A stretch of 6,299 bases of DNA from an uncultured Oxalobacteraceae bacterium (GTDB lineage Bacteria; Pseudomonadota; Gammaproteobacteria; Burkholderiales; Burkholderiaceae). The notes below the pieces were generated by a model, which saw only the letters and a list, made by a program, of their open reading frames with translations, was not told where the DNA came from and did no database searches. Of this stretch, positions 1 through 6,170 are shown piece after piece; the stretch's first letter is position 1; each line of letters opens with the position of its first letter. Position numbers and translations under genes: made by a program. The stretch spans positions 1 to 6,299 of the forward strand of contig CAMLDH010000233.1 of the NCBI GenBank assembly GCA_946478765.1, written 5' to 3'.

Positions 1-26
1 CTATTCCAGACCACTCATCCGCACGC

Positions 27-1124
27 ATGGACATCTTTCTCATCAATGACAGTCAGGTCAGCCTGACGACAACGCTCTCGCCTGCCACGCCGATCAGCGG
101 CTTTCTATGGCTCGATGCCACGCACGACGAAGTGGCGGCCAATCCCGATGCCTGGCGCGATGCAGTGGAACGCGCCACCGGCGTCCGCCTCTACGACCTG
201 CACCTGCTCGACGTCGCCAACCTCAACCATCCGTCGTATTTTGACTCGACCCAGGATTACGGGATGGTGGTGTTTCGCAAACTGGCGCTGGCGCACCATG
301 CCGATGGCTCGTCCACTGAAGCCGATCAGGACAGCGAACAGCAGCGGCGCAAGATACCGCCCGCACTGAGCAGGCTGGCAACGATTCCGGTCACGTTCCT
401 GCTGATGAATCGGGCGTTGGTCACGGTCCATGCGCGCCATAGCCGCACCATCGAGGCTGCGCGCAATCGTCTGCTCGATTACAAATGCAAACCGGATGGC
501 ACCACGCATGGCAGTCGCCCCGCAACCTCGCCGGAGGAGTTGATGCTGCGCCTGGTGAACGCGATGGTCGATCAATACCTGGAATTGCGTCAACCACTGA
601 CCGCGCAGCTCGATCGCTGGCAGCGCGCACTGCTCAATCCGCGCCGCCCGTTCAACGACTGGATGGCCTTGCTGGATGCGCGCAACGAATTACACAAGCT
701 CGATCATCTGTGCGAAGAGCAACACGATGCTTTGCAAGAGTTACGCGACCATTTCGTCGACACCTACAACGACCATGCCGACAGCCGCGCCAAGGACCTG
801 TTGCTGGTGCGCATCAACGACGTGATGGAACACATCACGCGCGTACTGAATCATGCCCGGCGGCTGGAATCGTCACTCGAATCCGCCGTGCAAATTCATT
901 TCGCATCAATGTCGCATCGCACCAGCGAAATCATGCGCACGCTCACCGTGATCACGGCATTGTTCATGCCGCTGACCTTGATTACCGGCATCTTCGGCAT
1001 GAATTTTATCGATATGCCGCTGTTGAAGGACAAGGCAGGATTCTGGATGGCGATGGGCAGCATGGCGGTGATCGTGGCGGGCCTGCTGCTTTTCTTTCGG
1101 CGCAAACGCTATCTGGAAGATTAG
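27..1124 (+). CDS. corA: CorA-family magnesium/divalent cation transporter
   Basis: This 365-residue protein is a CorA-family inner-membrane channel, a family that carries Mg2+ (sometimes Co2+ or Ni2+) into the cell as a homopentamer. The family signature GMN is at residues 324-326, inside GIFGMNF at the end of the first membrane segment (about 305-323). A second membrane segment follows (about 338-357), with a short basic tail ending RRKRYLED. Residues 1-300 form the soluble part: a mixed N-terminal domain, then long charged helices (about 170-300) matching the family's stalk. The acidic stretch at 92-107 is probably a loop. The ATG at 27 gives a natural CorA N-terminus (MDIFLIND), but no clear Shine-Dalgarno precedes it and the frame stays open to the window edge, so an upstream start cannot be excluded. 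The gene ends at a shared hairpin facing the peroxiredoxin gene. The substrate (Mg2+ or another metal) cannot be read from the sequence. Confidence 0.93.
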   Translation: MDIFLINDSQVSLTTTLSPATPISGFLWLDATHDEVAANPDAWRDAVERATGVRLYDLHLLDVANLNHPSYFDSTQDYGMVVFRKLALAHHADGSSTEADQDSEQQRRKIPPALSRLATIPVTFLLMNRALVTVHARHSRTIEAARNRLLDYKCKPDGTTHGSRPATSPEELMLRLVNAMVDQYLELRQPLTAQLDRWQRALLNPRRPFNDWMALLDARNELHKLDHLCEEQHDALQELRDHFVDTYNDHADSRAKDLLLVRINDVMEHITRVLNHARRLESSLESAVQIHFASMSHRTSEIMRTLTVITALFMPLTLITGIFGMNFIDMPLLKDKAGFWMAMGSMAVIVAGLLLFFRRKRYLED

Positions 1125-1153
1125 CCGCGATAGGAGCACGACACCGCCTATAA

Positions 1154-1179
1154 AAAAAGCGCCTTGACAGGCGCTTTTT
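1154..1179. terminator. Bidirectional intrinsic terminator between corA and the peroxiredoxin gene
   Basis: A perfect 10-bp stem (1154-1163 pairing with 1170-1179) closes a six-base loop, TTGACA. The stem has a GGCGC core flanked by A5 on the left and T5 on the right, so a U-tract follows the hairpin on either strand. It lies 29 bp after the corA stop and 16 bp after the peroxiredoxin stop, and the two genes converge, so it most likely ends both transcripts. Confidence 0.9.
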
Positions 1180-1195
1180 CATTTTTCATGCCGCT

Positions 1196-1834
1196 TTATT
1201 TATTCGGCTGCGGCGTAATGCGCAAATACGGACGCGGCGCCGTGTAGCCTTTCGGATATTTCTGCTTGATCACCGCCTCATCCTGAATCGTCAGCGGAAT
1301 GATTACGTCGTCGCCATCGCGCCAGTTACCCGGTGTCGCAACCGAATAGCCATCGGTCAATTGCAACGCATCGATCACGCGCAACACTTCATCGAAATTG
1401 CGGCCGGTGCTCATCGGATACGTGATGATCAAACGGACTTTCTTTTTCGGATCGATCACGAACAGCGAACGCACGGTCATGGTCTCCGACTGATTCGGAT
1501 GAATCATGTCATACAGCGCGGCGACCTTTTTATCGGCATCTGCAATGATTGGGAAACCGACCACGGTCTTTTGCGTTTCTTCAATGTCCTTGATCCACTC
1601 CACATGCTTGTCCGCCGGATCGACTGACAATGCAATCGCCTTCACGTTACGTTTGTCAAACTCGGATTTCAGTTTCGCGGTCAAGCCCAGTTCGGTTGTG
1701 CACACCGGCGTAAAGTCGGCCGGATGCGAAAACAGTACGACCCAGGAATCGTCAGCCCACTCGTGAAATTTGATCTTGCCGATCGACGAATCTTGTTCAA
1801 AATCAGGTGCGGTATCACCAAGACGCAAAGTCAT
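1196..1834 (-). CDS. 1-Cys peroxiredoxin, Prx6/AhpC-TSA family
   Basis: This 212-residue cytoplasmic peroxidase reduces hydrogen peroxide and organic hydroperoxides. The N-terminus (MTLRLGDTAPDFEQDSS) and the active-site stretch HPADFTPVCTTE at 37-48 are typical of the Prx6 group. The peroxidatic cysteine is C45, within the P-x3-T-x2-C motif (P38, T42, C45). C45 is the only cysteine, so there is no resolving cysteine and the enzyme must use an external thiol. The C-terminal part (about 165-212, with ATPGNWRDGDDVIIP) matches the extended Prx6 dimer domain, and the length fits the family (about 210-220). The ATG at 1834 is chosen because GGAG lies six bases upstream; the in-frame TTG at 1846 overlaps that site. 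It has its own promoter and terminator, so it is probably monocistronic. The reductant is not evident from neighbouring genes, although DsbD handles thiols on the periplasmic side. Confidence 0.95.
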   Translation of the reverse strand: MTLRLGDTAPDFEQDSSIGKIKFHEWADDSWVVLFSHPADFTPVCTTELGLTAKLKSEFDKRNVKAIALSVDPADKHVEWIKDIEETQKTVVGFPIIADADKKVAALYDMIHPNQSETMTVRSLFVIDPKKKVRLIITYPMSTGRNFDEVLRVIDALQLTDGYSVATPGNWRDGDDVIIPLTIQDEAVIKQKYPKGYTAPRPYLRITPQPNK

Positions 1835-1840
1835 ATCACT

Positions 1841-1844
1841 CTCC
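1841..1844 (-). promoter_or_regulatory. Ribosome binding site that fixes the peroxiredoxin start
   Basis: On the minus strand GGAG is followed by six bases (AGTGAT) and then the ATG at 1834. The alternative in-frame TTG at 1844-1846 shares a base with this site and has only a T-run before it, so ATG 1834 is the better start. Confidence 0.8.
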
Positions 1845-1863
1845 AAAAAATTCTTCGATGCTT

Positions 1864-1892
1864 AATATAGTGGCTCATCACACGAGATTCAA
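1864..1892 (-). promoter_or_regulatory. Sigma70-like promoter of the peroxiredoxin gene
   Basis: On the minus strand a -35 box TTGAAT (1887-1892) is separated by exactly 17 bases from a -10 box TATATT (1864-1869), five of six matches to TATAAT. Transcription would begin near 1857, giving a leader of about 23 nt that carries the GGAG site. The region is AT-rich compared with the flanking genes. Inverted repeats just upstream could bind a regulator, but I cannot name one. Confidence 0.65.
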
Positions 1893-1965
1893 CAACAGAT
1901 AAGTTGGGTTGTTCATATGTATTTGCATATATCCGAACATCAAGCATCTGGAGCGCTGTACTTTA

Positions 1966-2064
1966 TCAAGACGTTTGGCCATGTAAAAGGTAAGTGTCAT
2001 CAGTGTCGGCGATCTGTTTCAGCCGTTCTTTGCGCATGCGCACTGGTTCTTCGATACGCGCCAT
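1966..2064 (-). CDS. Possible small ORF (32 aa) coupled to the dsbD stop codon
   Basis: An ATG at 2064 shares one base with the dsbD TGA (TGATG), an arrangement that often allows translational coupling. It encodes 32 residues starting MARIEEPVRMRKERLKQIA and ending LLHGQTS, rich in Arg, Lys, Glu and Asp, with a likely amphipathic helix over the first 20 residues. There is no membrane segment, no cysteine and no family I recognise. No strong Shine-Dalgarno precedes it, so expression would depend on ribosomes finishing dsbD. It could be a real small protein, the remnant of a longer gene, or chance. Confidence 0.25.
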   Translation of the reverse strand: MARIEEPVRMRKERLKQIADTDDTYLLHGQTS

Positions 2065-3974
2065 CAAATGCTTGAGATCAATGCCAATGAGCGCAGAAAT
2101 TTTTCGGCATCCTGATAACCGATCACGCGGGCTCCCTGAATTTCGCGCCCTTGCTTGTTGAAGAAAATAATGCCGGGCGGGCCAAACAAATTGAACCGCT
2201 TGAGCATCGCCTTGTCATCCGCATTATTGGCGGTGACATCAATTTGCAAGAGCGACATGCCGGCAAATTGCGCCTGAATCCGCGGGTCGGAAAAAGTCAG
2301 CTTCTCCATCTCGATGCACGAGACGCACCAGTCTGCATAAAAATCGAGCAACGCCGTTTTGCCGTTCAACTGTGCCAACGCAGCATCCAGTTCAGCGACC
2401 GATTTCACGCGCACGAATTCCGTCTTTTTAATCGCGCTGCCCTTGAGATGAGCCAGTGGCGCCAATGCATCGCGCCCGCCTGTGGCGACACCTACCAGTT
2501 GCACCAGACCGAATACGGCGAACACCAAGCCAAGCGTCTTCGCGGGCCAGCCCGATTCCTTGTGCCACCACAGGTACGCGCCATATCCAATGCCCAACGC
2601 CGCCCAGCCAGATAACTGCGCCCATGCCGGAATCACCGGCGACACCAGCCACAACGCCACTGCCAGCATCAATATGCCAAAGAAGCGCTTGACCGATTCC
2701 ATCCAGGGGCCGGCACGCGGCAGCAAGGAGCCGGCCGAGAGGCCCACCAGCAGCAAGGGCACGCTCATGCCGACCGCCATCGCGAACAATGCACTGCCGC
2801 CCACCACCACATCGCGCGTCTGGCTGATGTACACCAAGGCGCCGGCCAAGGGGGCTGCAACACATGGCCCGACGATTAATGCGGAAATGGCGCCCATCAC
2901 AAATACGCCGAGCAGTTTTCCAGCGGCTTGCTTTTCCGAGGCTTGCATCAGCTTCAACTGGATGGCGGCGGGTACCTGCAACTGATACACACCGAACATC
3001 GACAGCGACAAGCCGACCATCAGGAGCGCGAACGTGCCCAGCACCCACGGATTTTGCAGGGTTGCGGACAGCCCCTCGCCAATCAAGCCGGCGGCAATAC
3101 CGAGTCCCGTGTACACAATCGCCATGCCCAGCGAATACGTGGCCGACAACAGGAAGCCGCGCCGGCGCCGCACGTGCGCGCCTTCGCCAACAATGATGAA
3201 GGACAGAATCGGCACCATCGGCAGCACGCACGGCGTGAAGGACAAGCCTAGGCCCAGCAGGAAAAACAGGGGGAGGATCGCCAGCAGCCTGCCGCTTTTG
3301 AGCGATGCTTCAATGCTGCCCATTTCCGAATCTGCAAGCGGTACGACGACGGCGGCTTTCTCGATGGTGGGCGATGATATTCGGCCCCCGGACTGCGGCA
3401 CATCGATTGGCCCATTCACCGCCAATTCCCCTTGCGCAGCGGCGGCCGCACCCAGCAAACCTGCGCTTCCCGAGGGCGACAGCTTCGTTTCCGAGTCCAT
3501 CGGCGCGTAGCACAATCCTTTGTCGGCGCAACCCTGGCCAGTCGCGATCAGCGTAAACGGGCTTGCGGCTTCAACCGGTATCTTGATCGTGAGTGTATTG
3601 CGGTAAGTCTCGACATTCTTCTGGAAGGTGTCGTCGAACTTCACTTTCCCCGGCGGCAGAATGGGTTCGCCGAACTTGACGCCGGCCGCCTTGAAACGGA
3701 AGCGCTCGCGGTACATATAGTAGCCGCCGGCAATCGTGTATTTGATTTCGATGGTCTTGGCATCCGCCATCCGGGCGGAAAACTTGAACGCGTCCCCGGG
3801 CTGGAGATAATCCTCCTCGGCATGCGCGAGCGGCGCCAACGAAAACATGAGTGCAATCAATGCATACAGCATGGCAGCGAGGATTACCCTTCCTTGCGGC
3901 AGATGCAACGGCAAGTTACTCCGGCTTTGCAGCATCGTCGGCACCACAACTACTTGATTGAGCATCTTAGACAT
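2064..3974 (-). CDS. dsbD: Thiol:disulfide interchange protein DsbD
   Basis: DsbD (DipZ) passes electrons from cytoplasmic thioredoxin across the inner membrane to periplasmic partners such as DsbC and DsbG. All three domains and all six catalytic cysteines are present in this 636-residue protein. A hydrophobic signal (about 28-52, ending AHA before EEDYL) leads to the periplasmic alpha domain, whose pair is C149/C155 in GCADKGLCYAPM. An Ala/Gly-rich linker (about 167-225) precedes the beta domain of about eight membrane segments (228-500), with C249 in FTPCVLPMVP and C371 in VGPCVAAPLAG. The C-terminal thioredoxin-like gamma domain (about 515-636) has WCVSC (C550, C553). The ATG at 3974 is favoured because GAGGGG lies five bases upstream; an ATG at 3965 and another at 3935 give shorter signals. 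Starts further upstream would run deep into cutA. The gene overlaps cutA by 8 bp, and cutA-dsbD is also a pair in E. coli, where dsbD was once named cutA2. Confidence 0.96.
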   Translation of the reverse strand: MSKMLNQVVVVPTMLQSRSNLPLHLPQGRVILAAMLYALIALMFSLAPLAHAEEDYLQPGDAFKFSARMADAKTIEIKYTIAGGYYMYRERFRFKAAGVKFGEPILPPGKVKFDDTFQKNVETYRNTLTIKIPVEAASPFTLIATGQGCADKGLCYAPMDSETKLSPSGSAGLLGAAAAAQGELAVNGPIDVPQSGGRISSPTIEKAAVVVPLADSEMGSIEASLKSGRLLAILPLFFLLGLGLSFTPCVLPMVPILSFIIVGEGAHVRRRRGFLLSATYSLGMAIVYTGLGIAAGLIGEGLSATLQNPWVLGTFALLMVGLSLSMFGVYQLQVPAAIQLKLMQASEKQAAGKLLGVFVMGAISALIVGPCVAAPLAGALVYISQTRDVVVGGSALFAMAVGMSVPLLLVGLSAGSLLPRAGPWMESVKRFFGILMLAVALWLVSPVIPAWAQLSGWAALGIGYGAYLWWHKESGWPAKTLGLVFAVFGLVQLVGVATGGRDALAPLAHLKGSAIKKTEFVRVKSVAELDAALAQLNGKTALLDFYADWCVSCIEMEKLTFSDPRIQAQFAGMSLLQIDVTANNADDKAMLKRFNLFGPPGIIFFNKQGREIQGARVIGYQDAEKFLRSLALISSI

Positions 3975-4299
3975 CCACACCCCTCTTCGTTTCGTTTGCG
4001 ATCCAATCGAGATATGCAGGCAACCCTGCAACGATAGGCAACGCAATAATTTCAGGCACATGATACGGGTGCATCGCCTTGATCGCCGCCTCCAGCTGCG
4101 CATAGCGCGCCTGCTCAGTCTTGATCAGCAGCGTGATTTCATCGGCCTGTTCCACCGCGCCTTGCCATTGATATATCGATTGCACGGCAGGCAAAATATT
4201 CACGCAGGCGGCCAGCCTCTGTTCAACAAGCTGCTGTGCCAATGCACGCGCAAGGCCTGCATCAGGCACATTCGTCAATACCAGGAGCGGCTGTAACAT
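3967..4299 (-). CDS. cutA: Divalent-cation tolerance protein CutA
   Basis: This 110-residue protein belongs to the CutA1 family of small, very stable trimers with a ferredoxin-like fold. The family was named from copper-tolerance mutants in E. coli, and its exact biochemical role is still uncertain. Matching family features are VLTNVPD at the N-terminus, LAACVNILP, then IYQWQG and EITLLIKT, and finally HPYHVPEIIALPI and YLDWI near the C-terminus. The length is normal (about 105-115). The ATG at 4299 is chosen because GGAG (4310-4313) lies ten bases upstream, which is rather long; an ATG at 4308 would leave only one base between this site and the start. The reading frame stays open further upstream into the permease gene, but that extension has no CutA similarity. 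It starts 35 bp after the permease stop and ends 8 bp into dsbD, so it is the third gene of a likely four-gene operon. Confidence 0.95.
   Translation of the reverse strand: MLQPLLVLTNVPDAGLARALAQQLVEQRLAACVNILPAVQSIYQWQGAVEQADEITLLIKTEQARYAQLEAAIKAMHPYHVPEIIALPIVAGLPAYLDWIANETKRGVDV
3980..3985 (-). promoter_or_regulatory. Ribosome binding site of dsbD inside the end of cutA
   Basis: GAGGGG on the minus strand lies five bases before the ATG at 3974, within the last codons of cutA. This selects the DsbD start at 3974 over the ATG at 3935, which lacks such a site, and makes ribosome hand-over from cutA to dsbD plausible. Confidence 0.65.
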
Positions 4300-4334
4300 A
4301 GTCGGCATTCTCCGTGTAAACTTCCAACCGGCAT

Positions 4335-5117
4335 TTACTTCAATAAGCGGTGCCGGGTCAGCACGGTGGTGACATAAAAGCCGCCCGCGCAATAGGCAGA
4401 CAGGATCGCAATATTCGCCAATGCCATATCGGGCCAGGAACCGAGAATCATGGGACGGATCAGGCTGACGGCCGCGGTCAAGGGCAACCAGTGGGAAATC
4501 GCCTGCAGCCAAATTGGCAATTGTGTCGTTGGATAATATACACCGGACAGAAACACCATCGGCGTGAGCACGAGCGTGAAATAGTAGGTGAAAAAATCAT
4601 AGCCGCGCGCCAGCGCATTGATAACCAGACCGAGCGACGCAAAGGTCATGCCGATCAAAAACAGCAGGGGCACCACCAGCAGCGTATGCGGATGCAGTCC
4701 GATGCCGAGTCCAAACATCACCCCCAGAATCGCGATACCGGAAAACAGCGACTTGGTCGCCGCCCACAACATTTCGGCCAGTATCACATCGTCCAGCGCC
4801 AAGGGTGCATTCATCAACGCATCCCACGTTTTTTGCACATGCATGCGGGAAAATGCCGAATACAGCGCTTCAAATGATGATGCCATCATGATCGACATGC
4901 AGACCGAGCCTGAGGCCAGATATTGAATATACGGAATGCCGTTGATGTTTTGCAGCAAGCTGCCAAGGCCATAGCCGAATGCGATCAAGGTGATGAGTGG
5001 ATCGGCAATATTGCCTAGCACACTAGCCACAGCCAGCTTTTTCCACACCAGAAAATTGCGCTGCCAGATAGGCCAGAAACGCATCGAAAACTGCGGCATT
5101 GCATAGGTCATCATCAT
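4335..5117 (-). CDS. nodJ: NodJ-like ABC-2 type transporter permease
   Basis: This 260-residue integral membrane protein is the permease half of an ABC-2 type exporter. About six membrane segments can be seen (roughly 31-55, 63-85, 112-137, 145-168, 175-197 and 232-253). The stretches ASVLGNIADPLI, AEMLWAATKSL, LTPMVFLSGVYYP and SLIRPMILG resemble rhizobial NodJ, which with NodI exports lipochito-oligosaccharide Nod factors. The same family occurs widely in non-nodulating betaproteobacteria, so the symbol marks family only and the substrate is unknown. The start overlaps the ATPase stop by one base (TAATG) and is followed by two more ATG codons in frame, so 5117, 5114 or 5111 could all initiate; a GGGA three to nine bases upstream fits the second or third best. 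It ends 35 bp before cutA with no terminator between. Confidence 0.88.
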   Translation of the reverse strand: MMMTYAMPQFSMRFWPIWQRNFLVWKKLAVASVLGNIADPLITLIAFGYGLGSLLQNINGIPYIQYLASGSVCMSIMMASSFEALYSAFSRMHVQKTWDALMNAPLALDDVILAEMLWAATKSLFSGIAILGVMFGLGIGLHPHTLLVVPLLFLIGMTFASLGLVINALARGYDFFTYYFTLVLTPMVFLSGVYYPTTQLPIWLQAISHWLPLTAAVSLIRPMILGSWPDMALANIAILSAYCAGGFYVTTVLTRHRLLK

Positions 5118-6049
5118 TAATCCCGCATTTCCCTGCCAGTCAATTTGAGGAACAGGTCTTCCAGATTGGCTGGTCGATGAATGTAGCGCACGCCTGGTGT
5201 CGTATGCAACACGCCCAGCAACGCCTGCGCATCATTGGTATAGCAAAAAACAGTCTCGCCACTGACTTCAATGCGTGCCGATTTTTGCCGGCCGACAGAT
5301 TCTCCCCAGGCAAGAGCATTCTCGCCATACACTTCCACCACTTCGGCTTCGATATGCTTGCCAATCAAATCGCGCGGCGAGCCTTCGGCAATCATCTTGC
5401 CATGATCAATGACCGCCAATCGATCACACAGCCGCTCCGCCTCATCCATGAAATGCGTAGTGAGAAAAATCGTTTTGCCTTCTCCGAGCAGTGTCTTCAA
5501 ACGCTCCCATATCAGATGCCGCGCCTGCGGATCCAACCCGGTCGTGGGCTCATCCATGAAAATCAGATCCGGATCATTGATCAGCGCCCGTGCGAGCGTC
5601 AGGCGTCGTTTCATGCCACCGGACAGTTCGGCGATGCGCGCATCCTTTTTCGCAGTCAGGTTTGAAAATTCCAGCAGCTTCGGTATACGTCCTTTGATCT
5701 CGGCATCGCCGATACCGAAGTAGCGGCCAAACACGAGCAGGTTTTCAGCAACCGTAAAATCCGGATCAAGGTTGTCGCCCTGCGGTACCACACCTACGCG
5801 CAAGCGGGCCGGTCGCGCCTCGGACGGAATAGATTTCCCCGCCAACTCGATCGTGCCACTGTCCGGTGCTGTCAGACCCAGGCAAAGCCGCAAAGTAGTG
5901 GTCTTGCCGGCACCGTTTGGACCGAGCAGCCCATAACACTCTCCACGCCGAAGCGCGAATGACAAATCATCGATCACAATGCTTTTTGATTTGCCGTCGC
6001 CGTAGGATTTGTGCAGATTCGCAACCGACAGGATGATGGATTCAGACAT
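5117..6049 (-). CDS. nodI: NodI-like ABC transporter ATP-binding protein
   Basis: This 310-residue ATPase would power the adjacent membrane permease from the cytoplasmic face. Motifs in order are Walker [10 protein letters not shown] at 43-51, Q-loop Q90 in VVPQGDNLD, the signature LSGGMKRR at 142-149, Walker B with D166/E167 in [11 protein letters not shown], and the switch histidine H199 in LTTH. The stretch [16 protein letters not shown] and the C-terminal part (SGETVFCY, then [17 protein letters not shown]) match NodI rather than a generic ABC ATPase, and the length is normal for NodI (about 305). The ATG at 6049 is preferred; an in-frame TTG at 6067 would add six residues, but neither has a clear ribosome binding site. 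The gene is first in the run to dsbD and starts 121 bp after rplQ, beyond a hairpin. The name reflects family membership; a role in nodulation is not implied. Confidence 0.9.
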   Translation of the reverse strand: MSESIILSVANLHKSYGDGKSKSIVIDDLSFALRRGECYGLLGPNGAGKTTTLRLCLGLTAPDSGTIELAGKSIPSEARPARLRVGVVPQGDNLDPDFTVAENLLVFGRYFGIGDAEIKGRIPKLLEFSNLTAKKDARIAELSGGMKRRLTLARALINDPDLIFMDEPTTGLDPQARHLIWERLKTLLGEGKTIFLTTHFMDEAERLCDRLAVIDHGKMIAEGSPRDLIGKHIEAEVVEVYGENALAWGESVGRQKSARIEVSGETVFCYTNDAQALLGVLHTTPGVRYIHRPANLEDLFLKLTGREMRD

Positions 6050-6112
6050 GCGCAACGAGACTTTCAATGGAGTGATCTATCTTGCTACAAACAAAGCAGT
6101 GGCGTAAATGCC

Positions 6113-6137
6113 AAAAGCCAGGCAATGCCTGGCTTTT
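6113..6137 (-). terminator. Intrinsic terminator downstream of rplQ
   Basis: A perfect 11-bp stem (6113-6123 pairing with 6127-6137) closes a three-base loop. The GCCAGGC core is flanked by A4 and T4, so the hairpin is symmetric. On the minus strand it lies 34 bp after the rplQ stop and is followed by only TTTT before GG; on the plus strand the T-tract is longer (TTTTGTTTTTT). It most likely ends the ribosomal protein transcript, perhaps with partial read-through into the ATPase gene. Confidence 0.8.
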
Positions 6138-6170
6138 GTTTTTTGCGCGCTGAGTTACAGCAGCGTTGAG

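Larger units (their letters stand above)
1835..2063. other. Intergenic region between the peroxiredoxin gene and dsbD
   Basis: This gap of about 230 bp holds the peroxiredoxin promoter and ribosome binding site at its left, an AT-rich segment with short inverted repeats in the middle (1891-1930), and at its right a possible 32-codon ORF and a perfect 12-bp palindrome (2031-2042). I see no convincing hairpin with a U-tract that would terminate dsbD, so read-through from dsbD into the peroxiredoxin gene is possible. Confidence 0.6.

Noticed and set aside
485..1153. 222-residue open frame on the plus strand overlapping corA
   Set aside because: It lies inside corA in another frame, its translation is rich in Arg, Ala and His with no recognisable motif, and the CorA frame has a clear GMN signature.
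2428..3231. 267-residue minus-strand open frame inside dsbD
   Set aside because: It runs in another frame across the DsbD membrane domain, is Arg/Gly-rich, and is explained by the GC-rich third positions of dsbD.
3432..4037. 201-residue plus-strand open frame opposite dsbD and cutA
   Set aside because: It is antisense to two well-supported genes, spans their junction, and its translation has no domain character.
3975..4103. N-terminal extension of dsbD upstream of 3974
   Set aside because: The extra 43 residues are Arg/Cys-rich, overlap cutA, and would place the signal peptide about 95 residues into the protein.
4300..4512. N-terminal extension of cutA upstream of 4299
   Set aside because: The frame is open into nodJ, but the extra residues have no CutA similarity and the GGAG at 4310-4313 supports a start at 4299.
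5099..5665. 188-residue plus-strand open frame opposite the ABC ATPase
   Set aside because: It is antisense to the conserved NodI-like coding frame; no promoter or ribosome binding site was seen and the protein looks like a reverse-frame shadow.
5117..6049. True Nod-factor export or a symbiosis locus
   Set aside because: The proteins look NodI/NodJ-like, but no nodABC or other nodulation genes are present, and the neighbours are housekeeping genes.
6050..6112. Promoter for nodI, with TTGGCA as a possible -35 box
   Set aside because: No acceptable -10 hexamer occurs at 16-18 bases, and the TTGGCA overlaps the edge of the rplQ hairpin.
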